A DNA stretch of 64,000 nucleotides, from NCBI GenBank assembly GCA_016703265.1, contig JADJCK010000005.1, positions 1-64,000 of the forward strand, given 5' to 3'. How positions within the stretch are numbered: the first letter of the stretch is position 1; each line of letters starts with the position of its first letter. The translations under genes were made by a program, and so were the position numbers. The notes under the pieces are model-generated. The model was not told where the DNA came from. It ran no database searches and was given only the letters and a program-made list of their open reading frames with translations. Origin of the DNA: a bacterium. Its GTDB lineage: Bacteria; Krumholzibacteriota; Krumholzibacteriia; LZORAL124-64-63. Below, in pieces: positions 53,082-60,491 of the stretch.

Positions 53082-53861
53082 ATGAAGACGTTGCGCACGC
53101 TGATCGTCGGGATGGGGCTGCTGGCGCTGATGGCGACGGCAGCCACGGGCGACGCGCGCGCGGAGACGCCGAAGACGAAGCCTGAAGCGGCCAAATCCAC
53201 TGCCAAATCCACGTCCAAGGACAAGGCCGCCGACGCGAAGGCTGACGGCAAGACAGCCGAGCCCGTGCGCGCCCCCGCAGTCTTCCCGGCGAATCCTGCG
53301 CTGAAGGACTGGCTGTCCAAGGCCGGCACCGATTCGTTCTTCCTGGTGCTCGACGAGTCCGCGAAGAAGCTGCAGCTGGTCCTGGGCGGCGTCGTGATCC
53401 GCAATTTCGACGTGGCCGAGGTGAAGGTCGCCACGCCCCGGCGCCTGGGCGGGGCGGCTCCGCTGCCGCGCGACTGGCACGAGCGCGTGTGGACCGGCGC
53501 CAAGCTGGACCCGCCGCACCCGGGCGCGCGCACCGAGATCGTCGGGCCCGAAGTCGGCACCGGTACCGGCGAGGTGATGGTGCCGCCCACGCCCGAGGAA
53601 GCCATCCCGGTGCCGTCGCTGTATCGCATCCGCTTTGCCGAGGGGCTGGCCCTCGAGGTGACCGGCGGCGTTGCCGAGCAGAAGGGCGAGCTGCCCCCGA
53701 ACGAACTGGCGACCGGGTTCCGCGAGAAGATCCGCATGTTGCGCGAAGGCGCGCCCGACCTGCTGCGCGTGCGCATCCAGCTGACGCCCGAGGCCTATTC
53801 CGAGATGTACCGCAGCCTGCCGCCCGGCACCGACTTCGTGGTCATGCACGCCGACGAGTAG
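53082..53861 (+). CDS. Secreted protein of unknown function, L,D-transpeptidase operon
   Basis: A 259-residue protein with signal peptide (about 1-26), a Lys/Ala/Thr linker (TPKTKPEAAKSTAKSTSKDK) and a domain starting FFLVLDESAKKLQLVLGGVV, which recalls the first strand pair of YkuD domains. The HxGC catalytic motif is absent, so any relation is non-catalytic. It begins 11 bases after the transpeptidase gene and is probably its partner or regulator. Confidence 0.72.
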   Translation: MKTLRTLIVGMGLLALMATAATGDARAETPKTKPEAAKSTAKSTSKDKAADAKADGKTAEPVRAPAVFPANPALKDWLSKAGTDSFFLVLDESAKKLQLVLGGVVIRNFDVAEVKVATPRRLGGAAPLPRDWHERVWTGAKLDPPHPGARTEIVGPEVGTGTGEVMVPPTPEEAIPVPSLYRIRFAEGLALEVTGGVAEQKGELPPNELATGFREKIRMLREGAPDLLRVRIQLTPEAYSEMYRSLPPGTDFVVMHADE

Positions 53862-54111
53862 ATTCCCGCCTCCCTGCCTGATGCAACTGCCGCCCGCATC
53901 CCGCGGGCGCGCTGCGTTGTGCTGACGCCCCGGGCCGACATGACGCACGCGGCCGTCACCGCCGGTTGCCGCCGCCGCCGCCCCGAATGCGGCGACCGCC
54001 CCCGCAAGTTCCTGTCCGGCATTCGCTTGCCTCCGCGCCGTCAGCGGGGCGCCCTCCTTGCCATGGGATCGTCGTCCACCGCTCACGATTCACATTCCAA
54101 GGAGGGACCAC

Positions 54112-54378
54112 GTGAACGAATCTCAGAACCCCGTCTTCACCGACGCCGAGCTCGAAGCCAGCCTGCAGGGACTGGGCGCGGCGGAACTCGAACAGCGGCT
54201 GGAGTTCGCGCCGCTGCTGGCCGGCAGCCTCGACGGCGCCGAGGGAACCGATGTCTCGGTCTGCTGCAGCTGCAAGATCCCGCCCGACACGGTCTTCGGT
54301 ACGCCGACGGTGGCCGAAGACCCGACGCCCGGCGGCGACTTCTGGGGCACCGGCCCGACCAGCGGCGGCGGCTTTTGA
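54112..54378 (+). CDS. Cys-rich leader-type peptide (RiPP precursor candidate, CCSC)
   Basis: An 88-residue peptide with a GTG start at 54112 and an ideal AAGGAGG six bases before it. Residues 1-45 are acidic and helical (DAELEASLQGLGAAELEQRL), like a leader. Then VSVCCSCKIPPD has all three cysteines (51, 52, 54), and the C-terminal 25 residues are Gly, Thr and Pro-rich (GGDFWGTGPTSGGGF). No export signal. The stop overlaps the next start (TTGA). The acidic leader, small Cys core and coupling to two processing-type genes fit a ribosomal peptide natural product, but I recognise no named family. Confidence 0.72.
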   Translation: MNESQNPVFTDAELEASLQGLGAAELEQRLEFAPLLAGSLDGAEGTDVSVCCSCKIPPDTVFGTPTVAEDPTPGGDFWGTGPTSGGGF

Positions 54379-55574
54379 GCCGTCTCCCGCAGCCGGGTGA
54401 CCTGCGTTCCGGCCGCCCGCCGCGGCCTGCCGCTCCGGGGAGCGGCGGGCCCGGCCGGCGGCCGGCAGCTCCCGCCGGCAAGGCCGCCCACGCGGCGGCA
54501 TGGGATCTCTGGAACTTCCGGGCCCTGTTCCCGGACGCCGGGCCGGCCGAGCTGGCGGCGGTCAAGCGTGAACAGGCGGCGATCCTGGCGAGGGAACGGG
54601 AGGCTCTCGCCAGGTTGTGGTCCGGGGACACGGACCTCCTGTCCCCGGGCCGCACCTTCTTTGCGGCCCGTCCCGGCCTGGTGTCGGGCATCACCGTGTC
54701 GCTGCACACGGGGCCGTACCAGCTGCTGGCCGAACCCTGGCTCGCGGCCGGGCTGCAGCCGCTGATCCTGCTCAACGGCAGCGCACTGCCGCGCTTCCGC
54801 GAGGCGGCCATCACGCTGCAGCGCAACCTGCGCCACCGTGATGCTGCGCGGTGGGCGGCCGTCGGCGAACCGGGCTTCATGCGGGCCGTGGTCACGGCGG
54901 TGCGCGAGGGGCACCCGGTGCTCGCCTACCTGGACGGCAACAGCGGTGACGACGGCGTCGCCGGCACGCGCGAGCACGGGCTGCGCTACGCACTGCCCGG
55001 ACGCGACATCCTGGTGCGGACCGGCCTGGCCCGCCTCGCCTTCCGGCTGGCCTGCCCGCTGCATCGCGTGGCCCTGCGCTGGGACGAAGGCCGGGTGGTG
55101 TGGGAAGGCGCACCGACGCTGCAGCTCGGGCACGACGACGACCCGGCTGTCGTGACACGCGAACTCTTCGACTGGGCCTTCGGCGTGATCCGCGCGCGTC
55201 CGGCGCAGTGGCAGTACTGGCCCATGCTGCGCGACAGCAGCGCCTGCTTCGCGGCATCGCGCCTGCACGAGGCGCCGTTGCCCGAGGCGATGCGCGGCGA
55301 AAGCCGGCAGGCTTTCACGTCGTGTTGCGCCCACGCCGCGGCGACCGCGCGGCTGGTCCTCGAACACGAGGTCGAGGTCTGGCCCGGCGACGTTCTGGCC
55401 GACCTCACCTGCGATCGCTTCTACCCGGCGGCCGGCCTGCATGACGAGGACCTGGACCCGCTCCGCACCGGCCGGCCGACGCTGGGCGAGCTGCGCGACC
55501 ACCACGGTGAAGCGTGGCTGCGCTTCCACGGCCTGCGCCTGGTGTTGCTGGGCATGGCGCGGGTGGGCGCGTGA
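54375..55574 (+). CDS. LpxL-fold acyltransferase-like protein of the peptide locus
   Basis: A 399-residue protein with a TTG start coupled to the peptide stop. Residues about 95-290 follow the LpxL/HtrB lauroyltransferase pattern: ITVSLHTGPYQLLAEPW, LQPLILLNGSALPRFREA, FMRAVVTAVREGHPVLAYLD, DILVRTGLARLAFRLACPLH, RARPAQWQYWPML. The catalytic HX4D/E box reads H111-x4-Q116, so the acid is missing; chemistry may be lost or altered. The C-terminal 90 residues (LEHEVEVWPGDVLADLTCDR and onward) are not part of LpxL and look like a PqqD-type peptide-recognition fold. GTGA overlap into the M50 gene. Confidence 0.65.
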   Translation: MSRLPQPGDLRSGRPPRPAAPGSGGPGRRPAAPAGKAAHAAAWDLWNFRALFPDAGPAELAAVKREQAAILAREREALARLWSGDTDLLSPGRTFFAARPGLVSGITVSLHTGPYQLLAEPWLAAGLQPLILLNGSALPRFREAAITLQRNLRHRDAARWAAVGEPGFMRAVVTAVREGHPVLAYLDGNSGDDGVAGTREHGLRYALPGRDILVRTGLARLAFRLACPLHRVALRWDEGRVVWEGAPTLQLGHDDDPAVVTRELFDWAFGVIRARPAQWQYWPMLRDSSACFAASRLHEAPLPEAMRGESRQAFTSCCAHAAATARLVLEHEVEVWPGDVLADLTCDRFYPAAGLHDEDLDPLRTGRPTLGELRDHHGEAWLRFHGLRLVLLGMARVGA

Positions 55575-56806
55575 GCGGGCACTGGCGCACGCGTGGCCGC
55601 AAACCGGCCCGGCTGGAGGTGCAGTCGCATCCGCGCGGTGTCTGGCTCGTGCGCGTGGAGCGGCGCGTGCTGGCCGTGCCGCCCGGTCTCGGGCGCGCGC
55701 TGGAGCCGCTCCACGGGCAGCCCGTCGACTGCGAGACGCTGGCCCATCGGCTGCGAACCGCTGCCGACTTCCCGACGGCCGGGGGCGCCGCCGGGGCAGG
55801 CAGGTTCGCGGCCGACGACCCGGAGAGGGCGGCGGCGGCGATCGTGGTGGCGGCCTGGCTGGTCGCGGGGGCCGAGCCCGGCGGCGGCTTCGGGCGTGCG
55901 GCCCGCGCATGGCCGCTGCGCTGCCCGCTGGTTGTGGCCGGTGCGGTCCGACGCGCCGCCGCGCTGGCCGCTCCGCTGGCCTCCACGGGTGGCCTGGCGT
56001 TCGTGGCCGCGGCGGGGCTCACGGCCGCGGCCTGCCTGCGGCCGTGGGAAGGGCCGTCCCGGCTTTCGCCGGCAGCCCTGGGGCTGTTCGCCGCCGGCGC
56101 CCTGTGGCATGAGCTCGGCCATGCGGCCGCGCTGCAGCGCGAAGGCTACGCGCCGGGCGGCATCGGCATCGGTCTGTTCGTGTGCGTGCCCGTGCTCTAT
56201 GCCGATGTCAGCGCCGTGCGCCTGCTCCCCCGCGGCGGCCGCCTGCGCGTGGACCTGGCGGGGCTGGCCTTCCAGGCCGGGGCCGCCGGCGCGCTGGCGG
56301 TGGCCGGCGCTGCCGCAGGCGTCCCGGTCGCAGTCACCGCTGCCGCGCGCGCGGCCGCCGTCGCGACTCTGCTGGCCCTGGGCTGGGCGCTGTTGCCGTT
56401 CCCGCGCAGCGACGGTTCCTGGGCCCTGCGCGACTTTCTCGAGACCGGCGAACACGGGTCGACCGACGATGAACCGGGCGCGAACGGCCCGCTGTTCCGA
56501 GGCCTGGGCGCCGGTCTGTCCGTCGTTCAGCACCTGCTGGCGGCCGCCGCGTGCTGGTTCCTGCCGGTGCGGCTGGTCGGCCTGGCCGCATGGGGCCTGG
56601 CCCGGATGGGCTGGCATCTGCCGGTGCCGGCGCAGAGGGCGGCGACCGTGGCGCTCACGCTGCTGGCCGCGACCTGGTGGACAATCGGCGTTCTGCGCGC
56701 GTGGCATTCGCGGCGGCGATCACGGCTGGGCCCGGGGCCCGGGCCGCGCTATCATGCGTGCAGGCCCCCGGCAGAAGAGGACACGGGCGGTGAGCAGTGC
56801 GGCTGA
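55571..56806 (+). CDS. M50/S2P-type membrane metalloprotease of the peptide locus
   Basis: A 411-residue protein. Residues 10-65 (RLEVQSHPRGVWLVRVERRV, LAVPPGLGRALEPLHGQPVD) look like a PqqD-type leader-binding domain. Several membrane helices follow, with HELGH at 180-184 (zinc motif) and a later FPRSDGSWALRDFL with Asp281, the third zinc ligand position of site-2 proteases. Such peptide zinc metalloproteases sit in peptide-modification loci and probably cut or export the product. GTG start coupled to the acyltransferase-like gene. The last 30 residues are low-complexity and overlap the Smr gene. Confidence 0.75.
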   Translation: MSGHWRTRGRKPARLEVQSHPRGVWLVRVERRVLAVPPGLGRALEPLHGQPVDCETLAHRLRTAADFPTAGGAAGAGRFAADDPERAAAAIVVAAWLVAGAEPGGGFGRAARAWPLRCPLVVAGAVRRAAALAAPLASTGGLAFVAAAGLTAAACLRPWEGPSRLSPAALGLFAAGALWHELGHAAALQREGYAPGGIGIGLFVCVPVLYADVSAVRLLPRGGRLRVDLAGLAFQAGAAGALAVAGAAAGVPVAVTAAARAAAVATLLALGWALLPFPRSDGSWALRDFLETGEHGSTDDEPGANGPLFRGLGAGLSVVQHLLAAAACWFLPVRLVGLAAWGLARMGWHLPVPAQRAATVALTLLAATWWTIGVLRAWHSRRRSRLGPGPGPRYHACRPPAEEDTGGEQCG

Positions 56807-57132
56807 CAGCGATGACGATGGTGCCGGTCCGGCCGGCATTGACGACAGGGCCGGGCAACCGGTAGAGGCGGAGCCTGTGCCGCTGGCCCTGGACGGGGTG
56901 CTGGACCTGCACATGTTCCCCCCGGGCCAGGCGCGTGCGCTGGTCGACGACTGGCTCGACGCCAGCCGCGCCGCGGGACTGCGCGACCTGCGCATCATCC
57001 ACGGCAAGGGCATCGGCGCCATGCGCACGCTTGTGCACGCCGCCCTCGAGGCGCGTGACGACGTCGATGCGTACTCCCTGGCCGCCGACGCGTCCTCGTG
57101 GGGGCGCCACCGTCATCCGGATGAAGTCCTGA
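56790..57132 (+). CDS. Smr-domain protein, first of two, one-base frameshift
   Basis: A small MutS2-type Smr domain protein: LDGVLDLHMFPPGQARALVD, then LRDLRIIHGKGIGAMRTLVH. In the raw frame the end is out of register; adding one G to the five-G run at 57100-57104 restores SSWGGATVIRMKS and a TGA at 57130-57132, the usual Smr ending. The GTG at 56790 is the likely start; an ATG at 56754 is also in frame. Smr domains are nucleases or nucleic-acid binders. Overlaps the M50 gene end. Confidence 0.75.
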
Positions 57133-57133
57133 G

Positions 57134-57541
57134 ATGTCGCCCCGACGCAAACGGCGCGACGAAGGCGCCGAGGCGCCGCGCCGTGGGCTGCGCCGTTCCA
57201 TCCGTCATGGGGCCATCGAGACTTCCACCGACGACGACGAGCGCGGGCCGGACCCGCGCCGCGAGCCGGGGCGTCCCCCGGAGATCCTGCTGCGCAAGCT
57301 GAAGCTGGTCGAGGCCCTGGAGCGGCTCGAGTTTCAGCTGCGGTCCCATGCCTCGCGCGGGCAGGCCGAGGTGCTGGTCATCCATGGCAAGGGGCAGAAC
57401 TCGGCCGGCGGGGTCTCGGTGCTGGGCCCGGAAGTGCGGCAATGGTGCGATGCGCATCCTTCACTGGTGATGTCCTGGAGCGAAGCGCCGCTGCGCTGGG
57501 GCGGGGCCGGTGCTATCGTGGTGCGGTTGCGCCCGCAATGA
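57134..57541 (+). CDS. Smr-domain protein, second of two
   Basis: A 135-residue protein starting one base after the first Smr gene stop. A basic N-terminal arm (PRRKRRDEGAEAPRRGLRRS) would help nucleic-acid binding. The Smr core has ALERLEFQLRSHASRGQAEV, VIHGKGQNSAGG, SEAPLRWGGAGAIVVRLRPQ. Both copies keep the H-G-x-G motif. The two differ in the N-terminus and may form a heterodimer. Confidence 0.82.
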   Translation: MSPRRKRRDEGAEAPRRGLRRSIRHGAIETSTDDDERGPDPRREPGRPPEILLRKLKLVEALERLEFQLRSHASRGQAEVLVIHGKGQNSAGGVSVLGPEVRQWCDAHPSLVMSWSEAPLRWGGAGAIVVRLRPQ

Positions 57542-57599
57542 GGCGGCGCCGGGACCAGCGACTGCCCGAGACGGCGGCGCGGGGGATGGTGGGAAGGGC

Positions 57600-58361
57600 A
57601 TGGCGCGAGAGACGCGGAAATTCCTCGAAGGACGCACGGCCCTGGTGACCGGCGGCGGTCGCCGCATCGGGCGCTCGCTGGTCTCGGCGCTGGCCCGCGC
57701 CGGCGCCACCGTCGTCGTGCACCACCATACGTCGCGTGACGATGCCCAGGCGACCGTCGCGGGCGTCGAGGTGCTGGGCGGCCGCGCCTTTCTGGTCGAC
57801 GGCGACCTGGCGGACGCGCGTGTGGCTTCGGCCCTCTGCGGTCGTGCCGCCGAGCGCTGCGCGGCGCCGCTCGACATCCTGGTCAACAACGCCTCCCTGT
57901 TCGCGGCCGGCTCGCCGATGACCACCAGCGCCCAGGAGTGGGACGCGCAGCAGGCGGTGAACCTGCGCGCGCCGTTCCTGCTGGCGCAGGCCTTTGCCCG
58001 CCAGCTGGTCGGCGACGGCCCGGCCGACATCGTGAACCTGAACGACGGCCGCGCGCTGCGCCCGGGGGCCGATCACTTCGCCTACACGATCAGCAAGGTC
58101 GGCCTGCACGGGCTCACGCGCAGCCTGGCGGTGGCGCTGGGGCCGCGTGTGCGCGTCAACGAACTGGCGCTCGGCGCCGTGCTGCCGCCCGAGGCGCAGC
58201 CCGGCGGCTACCAGCGCACGCCGCGCGAAGCGATCCCGCTGCGTCGCTACCCGACACCCGAAGACGTGGCCGACGCGCTGCTGTACCTCCTGGCCGCGCC
58301 CGCGCTGACCGGGCAGACCCTGAGCGTTGACGGCGGCCAGCACCTCGGGCCTTGGACTTGA
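57600..58361 (+). CDS. Short-chain dehydrogenase, pteridine-reductase-like
   Basis: A 253-residue Rossmann enzyme: TALVTGGGRRIGRSLVSALA (cofactor binding), VDGDLADARVA, DILVNNASLF, and the active site FAYTISKVGL with Tyr-x3-Lys. The usual Ser before it is replaced by Asp in IVNLNDGRALRP, as in PTR1/FolM pteridine reductases. It would reduce dihydrofolate or biopterin-type substrates with NADPH. The ATG at 57600 follows GGGAAGGG. Confidence 0.88.
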   Translation: MARETRKFLEGRTALVTGGGRRIGRSLVSALARAGATVVVHHHTSRDDAQATVAGVEVLGGRAFLVDGDLADARVASALCGRAAERCAAPLDILVNNASLFAAGSPMTTSAQEWDAQQAVNLRAPFLLAQAFARQLVGDGPADIVNLNDGRALRPGADHFAYTISKVGLHGLTRSLAVALGPRVRVNELALGAVLPPEAQPGGYQRTPREAIPLRRYPTPEDVADALLYLLAAPALTGQTLSVDGGQHLGPWT

Positions 58362-58386
58362 CGGGGATCCTGGAGTTGAAAGGGAC

Positions 58387-58794
58387 ATGATGGCGCGTCT
58401 GAAGAAGAAGCTGATCGTGGTGGGCGACCGCCTGCTCGTGCGCCCCGAGGAAGGCGACGAGCGCACCAATGCCGGACTGTACCTGCCGCAGACGGCGATC
58501 GCCTCGCGCCAGGCCGCCGGCGGCTGGGTCGTCTCGGTGGGGCCGGGGGTGCCCATCGTCAACCCGCTCGATATGTCCGAGGACTCGTGGACCGAAGGCG
58601 GCGAGGCCGCGCGCGCGCACTACCTGCCCATGCAGGCGCAGGAAGGCGACTACGTGCTGTTCATGCGCAAGGCCGCGGTCGAGATCACCTTCGAGAAGCG
58701 CGCCTACCTCATCGTGCCCAACGGCGCGGTGCTCGTGCTGGTGCGCGAGGGCTTCGAGGCCGAGGCGCCGGGGTGGACGCCCGACGAAGCCTGA
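58387..58794 (+). CDS. Cpn10 (GroES)-like protein
   Basis: A 135-residue protein with GroES-like elements (VVGDRLLVRPEEGDERTNAG, LYLPQTA, GDYVLFMRKAAVEITFEKRA, YLIVPNGAVLVLV). It is longer than GroES (about 97 residues) through an insert (NPLDMSEDSWTEGGEAARAH). It is not next to groEL, so a divergent stand-alone Cpn10 domain protein. Starts ATG ATG at 58387. Confidence 0.78.
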   Translation: MMARLKKKLIVVGDRLLVRPEEGDERTNAGLYLPQTAIASRQAAGGWVVSVGPGVPIVNPLDMSEDSWTEGGEAARAHYLPMQAQEGDYVLFMRKAAVEITFEKRAYLIVPNGAVLVLVREGFEAEAPGWTPDEA

Positions 58795-58901
58795 CGGGAA
58801 CCCGGGCAAACGAATGCGCGTAACAGGGGGGATCGGCCGCGGCCGGTTCCCCAAACCATTTGGTTGCACTCGTTCGTCTCCTGCCGCATCGTAGTTGCCC
58901 T

Positions 58902-59780
58902 ATGCTGACGCAGTACCGACGCCTCAAACGCCCCTGGCTGTTCCTCGTGCGCCTGCAGCGCGAGTTCGGCTATGACGACTGCATGGGCATGGCCGCGCAG
59001 ATCGCCTTCTACAACCTGCTCGGCCTGTTCCCGCTGATGATCTTCCTGCTCAACATCATCGGGCTGTTCCCCGTGGGGAAGGCCCTGCAGTCCGAGCTGG
59101 TGAAGGAACTGGGCGCGCAGATGCCGCCCGAGGCCGCGAGCTACGTCGCGGACACCGTGCTGGGCCTGCTGCCGGCCGGCAACGAGGGGCTGTTCGGGCT
59201 GGGCCTGCTGGCTTCGCTGTGGGGCGCCTCGATGGCCACCGGCGCGCTGATCACGACCATCAACCGCGCCTACAACATCCGGCCGCGGCGGAACCTGCTC
59301 AAGCAGAAGGTGCTCTCGATCTGGCTGACGCTGGTGCTGGCCGTCCTGTGGATGCTGGCATTCGTCATCGTGCTTGTGGGTCCGCGGGTGACGCAGGGCG
59401 TCTTCGAGATGCTGCACATCGCCAGCGAGACCAACACGTTCTGGACCAGCGTGCGCCTGCCCATGGCGTTCGGGCGGACGCTGGTGTCGCTGTCGATCCT
59501 CTACTACATCGCGCCCGAGGCGAAGCAGCGCTTCCGCTGGATCCTGCCGGGCGCCGTCACCGCCACCTTCCTGTGGATGGGCGCCTCGTCGGGATTTCGC
59601 GTGTTCCTGCGCAACTTCAACAGCTACGACCTGACGTACGGGCCCATCGCCGGCCTGATCATCCTGATGGTCTGGTTCTGGCTCTCGGGCCTGGTCTTCC
59701 TGCTGGGCGCCGAGATCAATTCGCTGATGAAACGCATGGACGAGGAAGAGCGCCCGGAGCGGTTCCGGCCGCTGCGGTGA
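58902..59780 (+). CDS. YihY/BrkB family inner-membrane protein
   Basis: A 292-residue protein with six or so helices and the family marks MAAQIAFYNLLGLFPLMIFL and YGPIAGLIILMVWFWLSGLV. ITTINRAYNIRPRRNLLKQK is typical for the loop after helix 2. The function is unknown; earlier claims of RNase BN activity for this family were wrong. Confidence 0.92.
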   Translation: MLTQYRRLKRPWLFLVRLQREFGYDDCMGMAAQIAFYNLLGLFPLMIFLLNIIGLFPVGKALQSELVKELGAQMPPEAASYVADTVLGLLPAGNEGLFGLGLLASLWGASMATGALITTINRAYNIRPRRNLLKQKVLSIWLTLVLAVLWMLAFVIVLVGPRVTQGVFEMLHIASETNTFWTSVRLPMAFGRTLVSLSILYYIAPEAKQRFRWILPGAVTATFLWMGASSGFRVFLRNFNSYDLTYGPIAGLIILMVWFWLSGLVFLLGAEINSLMKRMDEEERPERFRPLR

Positions 59781-59829
59781 CCGTATTCCCGTTGCCCCGG
59801 CCGGCGCCGGGAGAAGAGGTGTCCCGGGC

Positions 59830-60255
59830 ATGGCGACGACTCCTGCGACCATCACGTCGACCTGGACCGGCGGCCGGCAGTTCGTCCACCGCTCGGCCAC
59901 CGGCCACGCGCTGGTGACCGACACGCCGGCCGACTCCGGCGGCGGCAACACCGCGCCCACGCCCATGGAGCTGGTGATCATGGGGCTGGCCGGGTGCACC
60001 GGCGTGGACATCGCCAGCATCCTGGAGGGGATGCGCCAGCCGTTGCGCGCCCTCAAGGTCACGGCCGAGTACGAACGCGCGGACGACCATCCGCGGGTGT
60101 TCACCCGCATCGCACTGCGCTATGTGCTGCAGGGCGACCTGGATCCGGCCCGGGTGGCCCGTGCCGTAGCCCTGTCGATGGACAAATACTGCTCCGTCTC
60201 GGCGATGCTGGCCGGAAGCGCCACGATCACCCACGAGGTGGAGATCCTGCCCTGA
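59830..60255 (+). CDS. OsmC-family peroxidase-like protein
   Basis: A 141-residue protein with two catalytic-type cysteines: MGLAGCTGVDI (about residue 56) and MDKYCSVSAM (about 120). The pattern PTPMELVIMGLAGC is the family signature. OsmC/Ohr/YhfA proteins reduce organic hydroperoxides or act as thiol peroxidases; the sequence is nearer to the YhfA/OsmC type than to Ohr. Cytoplasmic. Confidence 0.9.
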   Translation: MATTPATITSTWTGGRQFVHRSATGHALVTDTPADSGGGNTAPTPMELVIMGLAGCTGVDIASILEGMRQPLRALKVTAEYERADDHPRVFTRIALRYVLQGDLDPARVARAVALSMDKYCSVSAMLAGSATITHEVEILP

Positions 60256-60491
60256 ATGGTCCTCTTTTCGGGGGCGACGGCGAACCCGCGCGCTTCCGCG
60301 CGGCCCTTCAGCGTCGCAATTGCAATTTCGACAGGTTTTGATAGACTCACCCGGAAGCTGCGTTCGCCCGCAGCGCCTGGTCTTGATCCCGACTGTTAAT
60401 TCCAGGTTTCCAGGGACCCGAAATCGACGCCGGGAACCCGTCCCCGCCGCTCTGGGGGAGCGCTGGCGGTTCCGTGCGGAGGAAGGCCAAG

